Source: Rudaeicoccus suwonensis (GTDB lineage Bacteria; Actinomycetota; Actinomycetes; Actinomycetales; Dermatophilaceae). Taken from it: 64,000 nucleotides of DNA. Both the position numbers and the translations under genes were made by a program. Positions 16,370 through 27,143 of this stretch are shown here, one piece after another; position 1 is the first letter of the stretch; every line of letters starts with the position of its first letter. The notes beneath the pieces are model-generated. The model made no database searches. It worked only from the letters and a program-made list of their open reading frames with translations, and was not told where the DNA came from. Where the stretch lies: positions 62,001-126,000 of the forward strand of contig NZ_VIVQ01000003.1 of the NCBI RefSeq assembly GCF_007829035.1. The letters run 5' to 3'.

Positions 16370-18165
16370 GTGGCGGAACCGCTGCGCTGGAGGTTGTCGA
16401 CGGGCAACTGCTGCGGCACGACAAGCAACACACGATGCTCTCCGGAGCCATCCACTACTTCCGCGTTCATCCGGATTACTGGCGTGATCGGCTGATGCGT
16501 CTGCGGGCGCTGGGGCTGAACACCATCGACACCTACATCGCGTGGAATTTCCATCAGGCGCAAGCGGATTCGCCGGCAGACTTCACCGGTTGGCGCGACT
16601 TTGAGGAGTTCATCCGGATCGCCGGCGACATCGGACTCGACGTCGTGGTGCGCCCCGGACCTTACATCTGCGCGGAGTGGGACAACGGCGGTTTTCCCGC
16701 CTGGGCGACGGCTCGCTGCCCAGGGACGTTGCGCACCAGTGACCCGCGGTTCCTGCAACTTGTCAGCACCTGGTTCGACGAGCTGATTCCGCGGATTGCT
16801 GCCCTGCAGACCGGCAACGGCGGCCCCGTCGTGGCGGTGCAGATCGAGAATGAGTACGGCAGCTTCGGTGACGATCAGGCGTATCTACGCTGGTTGCGGG
16901 ATGCCTTGTCGCAGCGCGGCATCACCGAGCTGATGTTCACCGCCGACGGTCCTACCGAGCTGATGCTCGACGGCGGGATGCTGGCGGGCAGCTTCGCGGC
17001 GATGACCCTGGGCTCGCGCCCCGACCGCGCCCTCGAACTCCTGCGCGAGCGACGCGCAGACCAGCCGATGCTGGTCGCGGAGTTCTGGCAGGGCTGGTTC
17101 GACCACTGGGGTGAGCTCCACCACGTACGCACCGCTCGTAGTGCGCTGTGCACGCTGCGGGAGATCCTTGAGGCCGGGGGGTCGGTCTGCCTCTACATGG
17201 CTCATGGCGGCACGAACTTCGGTCTGCGGTCCGGGGCCAATCACGACGGCACTGTCCTGCAGCCCACGGTGACCAGCTACGACTCCGATGCGCCGGTGGC
17301 CGAGAGCGGTGCTCTCACTTCCAAGTTCCACGACTACCGCGCGCTTTTCGAGGAGTATGCCGCGGCACCGCTGCCCGCTCTTCCGGCAGAACCCGAGGTG
17401 TTGCCCGGGCGGGTGCTGCCCCTCCAGCCGGGTATGCCGCTGTTGGACTCGCTGCGGAGCGCCTCGTCCGTTGTCGAGAGCGTCACCCCACGCAGCTTCG
17501 AGGACCTCGCTCTCGACGCGGGAATGCTGTTGTACGAAGCGGAGCCACTGATACCGCAGCATGGTTGCGACCTCAATGTGACGGGGCTGCACGACCGGGC
17601 GACGGTCTTCGTCGACGACGAGCCTGTCGGCGTGATCGACACCGAGAACGGCAGCCTGCGGATTCCGGGTCCCGGTCGTCGCGTGCGGTTGAGCCTGCTC
17701 GTCGAGAACCTCGGACGCATCAACTACGGGCCCTTACTCGGGCAGGGCAAGGGAATTCTGGGGCCTGTCCAGCTCGACTACCGGGCGATCCAGCACTGGC
17801 AGCAGCGCGCATTGCCACTTGACCGGTGGGGTGCGCCCGAACTCGACCGCATCGCTCACGCCGCCCTCGAGTTGGACGCCGTCGGCGACACCTTCGTCGC
17901 GCTGCCCGGGTGCGAAAAGGGCTTCGTCTGGGTCAACGGGTTCTTGTTGGGGCGCTACTGGTCCAAGGGCCCTCAAGAGACGCTGTATCTCCCGGCGCCG
18001 CTGCTGCGGACGGGTATCAACACCCTCTCGGTGCTGGAGTTGGGTCGGCTCGGCACGGTTGTGGCACTGCGGGAGGCCGCGAGCCTCGGCGAAGCGCAGG
18101 AGTATGTCGAGCAGCTTCCGTCGCCGACGGTGTCGGGAGCCGGCGGCGCTGCCGGCCCACACTGA
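16366..18165 (+). CDS. Beta-galactosidase, GH35
   Basis: A 599-residue glycosidase without a signal peptide, so it should cut imported galactosides in the cytoplasm. GH35 landmarks: LSGAIHYFRVHP near the start, PGPYICAEWDNGGFPAW, the acid/base VQIENEYG (E163 after N162), and the nucleophile in LVAEFWQGWFDHWG (E239), then GGTNFG near 282. The C-terminal beta-sandwich (ICWVNGFLLGRYW-like GFVWVNGFLLGRYW) is also typical. ATGA overlap with the permease. Followed by a hairpin that is shared with the convergent secreted enzyme. Confidence 0.94.
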   Translation: MSGGTAALEVVDGQLLRHDKQHTMLSGAIHYFRVHPDYWRDRLMRLRALGLNTIDTYIAWNFHQAQADSPADFTGWRDFEEFIRIAGDIGLDVVVRPGPYICAEWDNGGFPAWATARCPGTLRTSDPRFLQLVSTWFDELIPRIAALQTGNGGPVVAVQIENEYGSFGDDQAYLRWLRDALSQRGITELMFTADGPTELMLDGGMLAGSFAAMTLGSRPDRALELLRERRADQPMLVAEFWQGWFDHWGELHHVRTARSALCTLREILEAGGSVCLYMAHGGTNFGLRSGANHDGTVLQPTVTSYDSDAPVAESGALTSKFHDYRALFEEYAAAPLPALPAEPEVLPGRVLPLQPGMPLLDSLRSASSVVESVTPRSFEDLALDAGMLLYEAEPLIPQHGCDLNVTGLHDRATVFVDDEPVGVIDTENGSLRIPGPGRRVRLSLLVENLGRINYGPLLGQGKGILGPVQLDYRAIQHWQQRALPLDRWGAPELDRIAHAALELDAVGDTFVALPGCEKGFVWVNGFLLGRYWSKGPQETLYLPAPLLRTGINTLSVLELGRLGTVVALREAASLGEAQEYVEQLPSPTVSGAGGAAGPH

Positions 18166-18205
18166 ACTGAGTCGACGACACCGCCGTTTTCACCACGACC
18201 ACGAA

Positions 18206-18233
18206 GGGGCCGCCGGGATGTCCCGACGGCCCC
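18206..18233. terminator. Bidirectional hairpin between convergent genes
   Basis: GGGGCCG (18206-18212) pairs with CGGCCCC (18227-18233); CGGGA and TCCCG extend the stem inside. It lies between the ends of the GH35 gene (plus) and the secreted lectin-type enzyme (minus) and probably ends both transcripts. Confidence 0.65.
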
Positions 18234-18247
18234 ACCCTTGTGACTAG

Positions 18248-20593
18248 TCAGTAGCGCTTGAGGCTCAGCACCTGCTCGGACACCAGGGGCATGCTGTCCA
18301 CGGTGTTGGTCGCGTCGTTCCAGGTGCGCGCCGGCGTGGTCGCCACGGCGTCGGTTCGCCCGGACGACATGCCCAGCACGAGACCGCTGTAGCGGTTCAC
18401 CAGACGCACCCCGCCGTTCGGCAGGCCGGTTGTCGGGTTGACGGTGGGCACCACGAACCACTCCTGCCCGACGGTCGGGGCACCGGTGGCGGCCGTGACG
18501 GTCGGGGCAGTGCCCCACGCGCGATCCTTCGTGGTGCCTGAATCGACCCCCAGCCGTTCGCCGGTCTTGGCGTTCCGGATCGTGTATGAGCCGTCGCCGT
18601 TCGAGCTGAAGATCCAGCCGCTCCAGTTGGAGTTGCCCTTTCCACGAGAGCTGACGGCTGCCGACGTCGACGACATCTGCGTCAGGACGCCGCCGTTCTG
18701 ACTACCAATGCGATATTTCGCGCCGACTTCGACAGGCGCTGCAGGTGCGCTGGTGTTCACTGTGATGTTGGCGTACTGCTCATAGGAGCCGTTGTTGCAG
18801 CCGTAGGCGCAGTAGGACCGGAAGCTCTTGCCGACGATGGACGAGCTGGTCGCATTGGACCCGTCGAGGAACCAGCGGTACCACGACGCGGTGAGATACG
18901 ACCCGCCGGAATCGCCCAGCAAGAACCACTTCGGGTCCGACAGGCTCTTGGTGGCGTAGTACTGCTGAGGCTCGTTCCCGCTCTGGTCGGGATTCTGGGG
19001 CTCGCCGATGTAGAGACCCAGATACGCGTCATACGTGATGTCCATGACGAACAACGGCGAGGTGTTCGGCATCGTGCCTGCCACGATCTGCTGGGTACCG
19101 GTGCCCGGGGTCATCGGGTTGTACTCCTTCGACGGCGGTGTGTACCCGGTGGTGTTGGTCGAGCTGATCGGCACCAGGTTGCTCTCCTTGCCGCCGATGC
19201 CCGGCTGACTCCACGAGCCGTCGTAGTACTTGCGCCAGGTGCCGGTCGCCATCTTTCCGGAGATCGGTGCACGCGCCACGTGCTCGTAGAACGCGACCCA
19301 ACCGCCCTGTTTGTCGACCACGCGGGACCCGTAATACACGTAGAAGTATCCCGACGCAGTGTCGACATACAGGCGCGGATCCCCGTCACCGTAGTAGTAG
19401 GTCTCCTGGGGGAACGCCTTCGTGTCCTCGCGGGTCGTGCTGTATGGCGAGGTGATCGCATGGCCGACGATCTTCCAGGTCTTGCCCTGGTTCATGGAGA
19501 CCGCGAAGTCGATGGCGTCGTAGTGCAGGCCGTCACCGAACGGTTGCGGAGTGAACTCGTTGTGCACGAGGCCGTACCAGTTGCCGGTGTCCGGATCGAC
19601 CCAGACCTGGGTCAGGTCGCAGTAGTTGCGCTCGGCGTAACCCGAGCCGGACGGGGCGTACGTCGAGGTCAGACCGGTAGGGCTGTTGTTGCACCGCTCC
19701 GTGGTGTCGGCATTGGAATCGTTCGAATTCGCCGGGTTCACAGCGTTGTCCAGAGCCGCATCCGCTGTTGCCGTGTCCATGTTGGTGCCGCTGAAGAAGT
19801 CCCACGCACGGCCGTCGGTCAGCCCGTAGTCGGCGTGGGCCGACTCGTAGTAGAAGGTGCCGTTCTTGTCGATGAAGGGACTGGCCGGAGTGTCGTCCGC
19901 CGATGTCGACGACCCCAGGCTCCCGGTGCTGACCGAATACAGCGGAGTTCCGTAGGACCCTCGCGCCTGCACCCGCAGTTCCGAGGCTGACGCCAGAGAA
20001 CTGCCGTCGATGCTGCTGAGCGCCACGAACTTCACGTACCGTGCCCACACCGGGTGAGTGAAGGTGGCGAGCTGGATCTCGGTGTTTGAGGTCGGAGCAG
20101 CGAACGTGCCCGTGGCGACCGGTGCGCCCCAGCCCTTGCTCGAGGTGTTCTTCGCCACCGACGCGCTGCTGGTCGCGTAGATCCGGTACTTGGCGATCTC
20201 GCCGTTGCCGAGCTTGACCGAGTAGTCGACGCCGGTCATGTCGTACGTCTTGCCGGTGTCGATCGTGAGCCAATGCGGCATGGGGCTGTCGGTGCTGCCG
20301 TTGTAGGAAGAGGTCCACTCGGTGCCGTAGTCGCCGTCGATCGCGGCCGCGGCAGTGCCGTCGAGAGAGGGCGGCGCGGGATATGGCGCGGACTGGCTGT
20401 CGTAACCGACGACCGAGTACTGCGTCTCGGGGATAGGCATGCTGGTGGCCACTGCGTCTTGCGGTGTACGCGGTGGACTCGCTTGGGCTGGTGACATGGC
20501 GCCGAGTGCCAGCGTGAGGACTGCCGCGACAGCTGCACCGCCGCCTGCCTTCACCCGCGCGCGACGACGTGCATTTGTTGACCGAACTGACAT
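18248..20593 (-). CDS. Secreted CBM32 / beta-propeller / ricin-lectin glycosidase-like protein
   Basis: A 781-residue exported protein. A signal peptide (about 1-39, ending PAQASP) is followed by an F5/8-type C (CBM32) domain at about 55-210 (AIDGDYGTEWTSSY, HWLTIDTGKTYDMTGV, RYVKFVALSS). Residues 215-620 have propeller-type repeats (SPFIDKNGTFYYES, LTQVWVDPDTGNWYGLVHN, DPRLYVDTASGYFYVYY) like clan GH-F/J glycosidases, without a clear family assignment. The last 140 residues resemble a ricin-type lectin. Two LacI operators upstream match those of the GH35 operon, so it probably attacks a galactose-containing polymer outside the cell. Catalysis is inferred. Confidence 0.75.
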   Translation of the reverse strand: MSVRSTNARRRARVKAGGGAAVAAVLTLALGAMSPAQASPPRTPQDAVATSMPIPETQYSVVGYDSQSAPYPAPPSLDGTAAAAIDGDYGTEWTSSYNGSTDSPMPHWLTIDTGKTYDMTGVDYSVKLGNGEIAKYRIYATSSASVAKNTSSKGWGAPVATGTFAAPTSNTEIQLATFTHPVWARYVKFVALSSIDGSSLASASELRVQARGSYGTPLYSVSTGSLGSSTSADDTPASPFIDKNGTFYYESAHADYGLTDGRAWDFFSGTNMDTATADAALDNAVNPANSNDSNADTTERCNNSPTGLTSTYAPSGSGYAERNYCDLTQVWVDPDTGNWYGLVHNEFTPQPFGDGLHYDAIDFAVSMNQGKTWKIVGHAITSPYSTTREDTKAFPQETYYYGDGDPRLYVDTASGYFYVYYGSRVVDKQGGWVAFYEHVARAPISGKMATGTWRKYYDGSWSQPGIGGKESNLVPISSTNTTGYTPPSKEYNPMTPGTGTQQIVAGTMPNTSPLFVMDITYDAYLGLYIGEPQNPDQSGNEPQQYYATKSLSDPKWFLLGDSGGSYLTASWYRWFLDGSNATSSSIVGKSFRSYCAYGCNNGSYEQYANITVNTSAPAAPVEVGAKYRIGSQNGGVLTQMSSTSAAVSSRGKGNSNWSGWIFSSNGDGSYTIRNAKTGERLGVDSGTTKDRAWGTAPTVTAATGAPTVGQEWFVVPTVNPTTGLPNGGVRLVNRYSGLVLGMSSGRTDAVATTPARTWNDATNTVDSMPLVSEQVLSLKRY

Positions 20594-20652
20594 GAATTCA
20601 CCTGGCCGATCTCATGATGGAGGGCAATGAGTACTGCCGAGGCTAGCGCATA

Positions 20653-20666
20653 TGATATCGATAACA
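20653..20666. promoter_or_regulatory. LacI-type operator, proximal copy
   Basis: TGATATCGATAACA differs at one base from TGTTATCGATAACA. It lies 60 bases upstream of the start codon of the secreted enzyme at 20593 and 44 bp centre-to-centre from the second copy, about four helical turns. Confidence 0.65.
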
Positions 20667-20696
20667 ACAGTAATTTTAGCGAGGGTCTCTACGATC

Positions 20697-20710
20697 TGTT
20701 ATCGATAACC
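20697..20710. promoter_or_regulatory. LacI-type operator, distal copy
   Basis: TGTTATCGATAACC contains the perfect palindrome GTTATCGATAAC, identical over 12 bases to the site between lacI and the importer at 13170-13181. This links the secreted enzyme to the same repressor. Confidence 0.72.
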
Positions 20711-20937
20711 TCGTCAGGGCGACACCGCACCGCGTGCGTGATGCGCAGTTGCAAGGGCCGGCGTCACGATGGTGGAGTTGACGCCTGTCGATCACTGCGT
20801 GAGTGAAAGGTGGTTGCGTCGGGGCAGCAGCATCACAGACTCGACGGTGACATCACTGTCATGTGTGACGGTGTGGTCCGAGGCCGTACGATGCCTGACC
20901 GGTGAACGACGGTGTGGTTTCTTGGATTACGGGTTTG

Positions 20938-21756
20938 CTAACGAGCCTCGACGTGGTCGCCGATGCTCACCGTCGCCTCGTTGTCCGGCAGGAGATGACT
21001 GCAGAACCACGTCTTGCCGTCCCATGCGCGATGGCGGGCCAGGGTGCGGATCGGCTCCTTGCCGCGCTCGCGGGTGACGGGGTCTATCAGCGTCATCGAG
21101 CACCGATCGATCGCATGCGCGACCCGCAGGTGCAATGTCCCGATCTGCACCTGTTGCCAGTCGTCTTCGGCGAACGGCTCATCGCCGTCGATGATGATGT
21201 TGGGCCGAAACCGTAGTGGTGACAACGGTTCTGCGGCGGGGTTGGATTCACGCTGCCACGCGTTCAACTGCTTCAGCGACGCCAGGGACAGCAACGTCAT
21301 GGGTGACCCGTCGGGGAAGCGCGCGTGATCGTCGGCCGTGGACCAGGCGGGGTTGAGCGTCCGCCGCGCCGGATCGTCACACCATACGAGCTGTATGTCG
21401 GCGCGGCCGGTCGCCTCGCGCAGCCACGCATCAGCATCCGCTCCTGCGTGCAACGCGGGCAGGGGTGGTCGGCCGAACATGCTCACCGGCAGGTGACCGC
21501 CGGTGGGATACGTGACGTGCAACTGCGGCATACCGGCGCGGGAGAGTTGCAGATCGGCAGCGATGCCGGTGCCGTGATTGTCCGCGGTGATCGCCAACAG
21601 TTCAGGGCATTCGCGCGCCGACACCAGCTCACCGGCGGCATCGACCACCATCCACTCGCGATCGCCGGTAAGGCCGGCGCGCTCGGCATACGTGCTCGAG
21701 ATCGCCCGTGCACCAGTGCTTTTCACCGGATAGATGTAGAGCCCGACGACCTTCAC
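20938..21756 (-). CDS. MOSC domain protein
   Basis: A protein of about 272 residues with an N-terminal MOSC beta-barrel (VVGLYIYPVKST, GDREWMVVD) and a C-terminal MOSC domain. The cysteine expected to take part in sulfur or molybdopterin chemistry is in DRCSMTLIDPVTRERGKEP. Related proteins (YcbX, mARC) reduce N-hydroxylated compounds or move sulfur; the exact substrate is unknown. GTG at 21756 overlaps the upstream stop (GTGA) and is preferred to the GTG at 21774. Probably co-transcribed with the SCO6745-family gene. Confidence 0.85.
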   Translation of the reverse strand: MKVVGLYIYPVKSTGARAISSTYAERAGLTGDREWMVVDAAGELVSARECPELLAITADNHGTGIAADLQLSRAGMPQLHVTYPTGGHLPVSMFGRPPLPALHAGADADAWLREATGRADIQLVWCDDPARRTLNPAWSTADDHARFPDGSPMTLLSLASLKQLNAWQRESNPAAEPLSPLRFRPNIIIDGDEPFAEDDWQQVQIGTLHLRVAHAIDRCSMTLIDPVTRERGKEPIRTLARHRAWDGKTWFCSHLLPDNEATVSIGDHVEAR

Positions 21757-22625
21757 GATTGTTTCCTGCTCCACGGGAAGATCCCGGCGTCGATGACCTG
21801 CTTGACCAGCGGCCGTGCCGATGCGAGCAGATTAGCGGCGCCCGGCACCTCCCGCCACACCTGCGCGGAGGCGACATCGGTGGCAGCTTCGATCCGGTCG
21901 TACAACGCGACGCCGTCGGGGGAGTAAGTCGAGCCGTCGGCGGTGAGCAGGCCGCGATCACGAAGCTGCGCCACCGTGGCATCCCACTGCTCGTCGGACC
22001 ATCCCCGTGACGCCTGCGACATCTGCCGGCCGAGAGTGCTCTTGCGAGCACGCGGATCAGGATGCGCCGACTCGTGAAAGACCAATGCTTCCAACGGAGT
22101 CAGCCCGGACTCGACCAGCACGGCGATATGGCCGTCACCACGTGACTCACGCAGGAGCGTGGTGGCGTGCCACAACCGCAGGTGCGGGTCGTCGGGCCAG
22201 GGTTGCGCCACCCACGCCGCAGCCAACGGTCGCCCGGCGGTCGGCACTGCCTCGGCGATCGGTTGCAGGGCGTCGACCAACGCCTGCACGGCCTGGTCGT
22301 CCGAGATCGCCTCGTGCAGCGTGCGCGCGACGGTCTTCTCACGCGTCGCCATGACCGCCCCGAGCCCGCGCTCACGCGCAGCCTGCCACGCCGGTCCGAC
22401 CGTCTCAGCGCTGAAGTTGAAAAACGTTGCCGTGACGACGGATTCGTGACATTCGCCGAGCGGGCCACCACGCGCACCGACATACATGGCAGACGATCGC
22501 ACACCCAGTGCGCGCTGCTCGTCCCGCAGATACGGGTTGAAGTAGGCGACGAGGTGCAGGGGTTCGAGCGTTTCGTATGCCGTGCGTGCCAGTCGGCTGG
22601 CCGCGTCGGAGCTGAGGTCGGTCAC
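21753..22625 (-). CDS. SCO6745-family protein
   Basis: A 290-residue protein of the actinobacterial SCO6745 family, named after a Streptomyces coelicolor protein. It is mostly alpha-helical. Residues 1-140 include EPLHLVAYFNPYLRDEQRALG and RGLGAVMATREKTVARTL; the second half (GWSDEQWDATVAQLRDRGLL ... YSPDGVALYDRIEAATD) resembles a winged-helix module like that of MarR regulators. No enzymatic motif. It overlaps the MOSC gene by four bases. Function unknown. Confidence 0.8.
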   Translation of the reverse strand: MTDLSSDAASRLARTAYETLEPLHLVAYFNPYLRDEQRALGVRSSAMYVGARGGPLGECHESVVTATFFNFSAETVGPAWQAARERGLGAVMATREKTVARTLHEAISDDQAVQALVDALQPIAEAVPTAGRPLAAAWVAQPWPDDPHLRLWHATTLLRESRGDGHIAVLVESGLTPLEALVFHESAHPDPRARKSTLGRQMSQASRGWSDEQWDATVAQLRDRGLLTADGSTYSPDGVALYDRIEAATDVASAQVWREVPGAANLLASARPLVKQVIDAGIFPWSRKQS

Positions 22626-22647
22626 GGGCTCGACGCTACTCGCCTGA

Positions 22648-24402
22648 TCACTCCTCGTTGCGCTTGTCGAGATCCATGCGGCGCACCGCGCGGGCGCCGG
22701 GCGGCAGGTTCGACAGGTCGTCGGCGATGAGGATGTCGGGCAGACCGGAGTCGGGCAGTCTCAGTGCAACATCGCCGGCGGGGTCCATGGCGTCGGTGAT
22801 GAGCACGAGTTCGTCGGACGCGCGCTTGGGCAGGGTGTGCTGACGGAAGAAGTCCGGCCGGATGCGTTCCCAGACGAACATCAGCGGGAAGCCGAGCAGC
22901 AGGCCGACGATGCCGACGACGCCGGCAGCACCGAGCCCGAAGATCGTCACGTTGTTGCCATTGGCGTCGACGGTGTAGTCCGGCTGCAGGAACTGCTGGA
23001 CAGCGAAGATGAAGGCCGCTGCGAGGATCAGCCCGCCGAGCACCGGGAAGATGCCCTGCATGACCAGGTTGCGGAACGACGATCGCAGATTGTGCCGGTA
23101 GAACCACGCACACGCGAATCCGGTGAGTCCGTAATAGAACGCGATCATCAAGCCGATGGAACTGATCAGCGCGGTCAGCAGGCTTTCGCTGATGAGGGTG
23201 AAGATGAGGTAGAACACGATCGACACCCCACCCATGGCAATCGTCGACACCGTCGGAGTGAGGTACTTCTTGTGGATCCGGGCGAACGCGCTGGGCAGCG
23301 CCTTGTACGACGCCATGGACAGTGACGTGCGTGCGGTCGGCAGGATCGTCGTCTGGGTCGAGGCGGAAGCGGAGCTGAGGATCAGGAAGGCAAGCAGGAT
23401 CCGCGCCGCGTGACCCAGCAGGCTGTCGCCGAACAGCACCGGTGCGATCGCGCTGAAAACGTCGCCGGAGTTGTTGTCGTTGCCGAGGCCGATGCCCTGG
23501 GTGCCGACGCCGGCAAAGGCGATCGCGGCGACCGAGACGACGGCATACGTGACGAGCAGCAGCAGGGTCGAGATGACGGCGGCGCGGCCGGGAGTGGTCT
23601 CGGGGTTCTCGGTCTCCTCGTTGACCGAAACGGCGCTGTCCCAGCCCCAGTAGATGAAGACCGCGCTGAGCAGCGCGGAGGCGATCGCGAACGCACCCAT
23701 GCCGCTGGGCAGGAACCACGACCAGGCCGGGTGGATCGACAGATGCTCGACCTGGTGATGGGCGCCTGTGTAGGTCGCGCCGTGCCCGGTGTAGACGCGC
23801 ACGAGCGCGACGACCGCGAACATCACCAGTGCGATGACCTCGATTGCCAGCAATGCCACCTGGATTCGCGCGCTGATCTCGATGCCGCGGTAGCAGATGT
23901 AGGTCATCACGATGATCCAGATGACGCCTGCGACCGTTGACCAGAAGGTGCTCTGGTCGAGGGTGTTGTGGATGCCGATCAGGTTGGCGAAGGTGAACGA
24001 ATACGCGCCCGCGATCTGCGCAAGATTGGCCATCACGATGACGTCGGCGACGATGATTCCCCAGCCGGTCATCCACCCCGACCGCGGCCCGAACGCCCGT
24101 GCCCCCCAGGTGAACGACGTGCCGCAGTCCGGCTCGGCGCGGTTGAGCTCCTGGTAGGCGACCGAGATGAAGTACATCGGCACGAATGCCAGCAGCATGA
24201 TGAACGGCGCGTGCACGCCGGCGACGAGCGAACCGCTGCTGGCCACGACCAGGCCGAGTGCCGCGGCGAGGCTGTATGCCGGTGCCGTCGAGGCCACGCC
24301 GACGACGATGCTCGAAACCAGGCCCAGGGCACCGGTTTTCAGACCCTTGCCGGCCGCTGCCTCCGGATACCCGAGCGGTGATCGGTCTTCGATCGTTGAC
24401 AT
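22648..24402 (-). CDS. APC-superfamily amino acid permease
   Basis: A 584-residue transporter with about 12-13 membrane helices. The N-terminal segment SIVVGVASTAPAYSLAAALG carries the helix-1 substrate-binding glycines of the APC fold, followed by PDCGTSFTWGARAFGP typical of the amino-acid/polyamine group. A cytoplasmic C-terminal tail of about 80 residues follows the last helix (LPKRASDELVLITDAMDP and on). Substrate cannot be told from sequence. It stands alone, with about 190 bases of upstream region (24403-24593) holding its promoter. Confidence 0.88.
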   Translation of the reverse strand: MSTIEDRSPLGYPEAAAGKGLKTGALGLVSSIVVGVASTAPAYSLAAALGLVVASSGSLVAGVHAPFIMLLAFVPMYFISVAYQELNRAEPDCGTSFTWGARAFGPRSGWMTGWGIIVADVIVMANLAQIAGAYSFTFANLIGIHNTLDQSTFWSTVAGVIWIIVMTYICYRGIEISARIQVALLAIEVIALVMFAVVALVRVYTGHGATYTGAHHQVEHLSIHPAWSWFLPSGMGAFAIASALLSAVFIYWGWDSAVSVNEETENPETTPGRAAVISTLLLLVTYAVVSVAAIAFAGVGTQGIGLGNDNNSGDVFSAIAPVLFGDSLLGHAARILLAFLILSSASASTQTTILPTARTSLSMASYKALPSAFARIHKKYLTPTVSTIAMGGVSIVFYLIFTLISESLLTALISSIGLMIAFYYGLTGFACAWFYRHNLRSSFRNLVMQGIFPVLGGLILAAAFIFAVQQFLQPDYTVDANGNNVTIFGLGAAGVVGIVGLLLGFPLMFVWERIRPDFFRQHTLPKRASDELVLITDAMDPAGDVALRLPDSGLPDILIADDLSNLPPGARAVRRMDLDKRNEE

Positions 24403-24593
24403 ACCAGTCCTCCTACGCGGTGCTCAGGGGGGTCGCACCGATGGCCGCGAGCATAAGTGCTGGCAGGTGCTCGGGGAAGACAAATCGAAGAAATCCGTAG
24501 CAAAACGGAGGTTATGACCGGTATTCGGACCGCTTCACGAGACGCAACTACGAAAATCGTCGCGAATGACGGCTATCGGTTCGAATCACCACA

Positions 24594-25210
24594 TCACGCG
24601 GTCACGTGCCCCACAGTCGTGACGACGGATGCCGTGCCGTCGCCCAAACCGTAGGTCGCACCAACGATCCCGAGGGTGCCGGCTTCGAGTGCGTCGTGGA
24701 TGATCCTGGACCGGTCGGCGAGCAGCCGAGTTGTATGCCGCACGTGCTCGGCTTCGAACTCCTCCGCCGTCGTCAGGCCCTCGGTGCGGCCGGTGAGCAC
24801 GCTCGGCATCACGCGCTCGACGATGTCGCGCACGAATCCCGGTGGCATCTCTCCGGATCGGGCTGCCTCGATGGTGGCCTTGATCGCTCCGCACGAGTCG
24901 TGCCCGAGCACCACGATCAGCGGCACGCCCAAGACTGCGACGCCGAATTCGATGGAGCCGAGCACGGCGTTGTCGATGACGTGACCGGCGGTGCGCACCA
25001 CGAAGAGATCGCCCAGACCCTGGTCGAAGATGATTTCCGCAGCGACGCGGCTGTCGCCGCAGCCGAAGAAGATCGCGCCGGGCGTCTGGCCCTCCTCCAG
25101 CATGTGCCGGCGCTCGGCGCTCTGGTTGGGGTGGTGCAGGTCGCCGGTGACGAAACGATGGTTGCCCTCGTGCAGGTCGTCCCACGCCTGCTGCGGGGTC
25201 GCGGCGCGGC

Positions 25211-25214
<4 letters not shown>
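24594..25214 (-). CDS. Beta-class carbonic anhydrase
   Basis: A 206-residue zinc enzyme that interconverts CO2 and bicarbonate. Zinc ligands C52 (FFGCGDSR, with D54 and R56 as the conserved dyad), H105 and C108 (LGHDSCGA) are all present. Length is typical for the plant/mycobacterial-type beta class without an extra domain. Its start overlaps the fumarase stop (ATGA), so it is translated together with fumarase; bicarbonate supply for anaplerosis is a possible link. Confidence 0.93.
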
Positions 25215-26896
<1,682 letters not shown>

Positions 26897-27143
26897 GGGC
26901 GGCGGTCTGCTCCTTGCGATGGCTGGTCCTCGCAGGGTAGTCCGAACCCTCGCACCGGTTGCGCGGGCCTTGGGGCTGTGCCGATTCGGAGCCCCTAAGC
27001 AATACCGCCGACGTTTCGCTCTTATAACGCCCTGTTAGCAGTACGTTCGAATCTCGGACAGCGCTGGCTGGTCCGGTGTAGAACGGAAACGGCGCTTATC
27101 CGACACGTTAAGAGCCGACCGATCCCCGACGGAGTGGATACAT

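Larger units (their letters stand above)
20594..20937. other. 344-bp intergenic region with two LacI-type operators
   Basis: No convincing gene is seen between the secreted enzyme (minus) and the end of the MOSC gene (minus). The right half (about 20720-20930) shows only short frames. The left part, nearest the secreted enzyme, is AT-rich and holds the promoter region with operators at 20653 and 20697. Confidence 0.6.

Noticed and set aside
20720-20930. Short plus-strand frame from 20769
   Set aside because: It runs into the MOSC gene antisense and has no ribosome-binding site or domain.
24578-24590. GGTTCGAATCACC, another T-loop-like string
   Set aside because: The upstream 70 bases do not fold as a tRNA; it lies beside the carbonic anhydrase stop codon.
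27045-27053. GTTCGAATC, resembling a tRNA T-loop, upstream of lpqY
   Set aside because: No acceptor stem, D-arm or anticodon arm can be paired around it.
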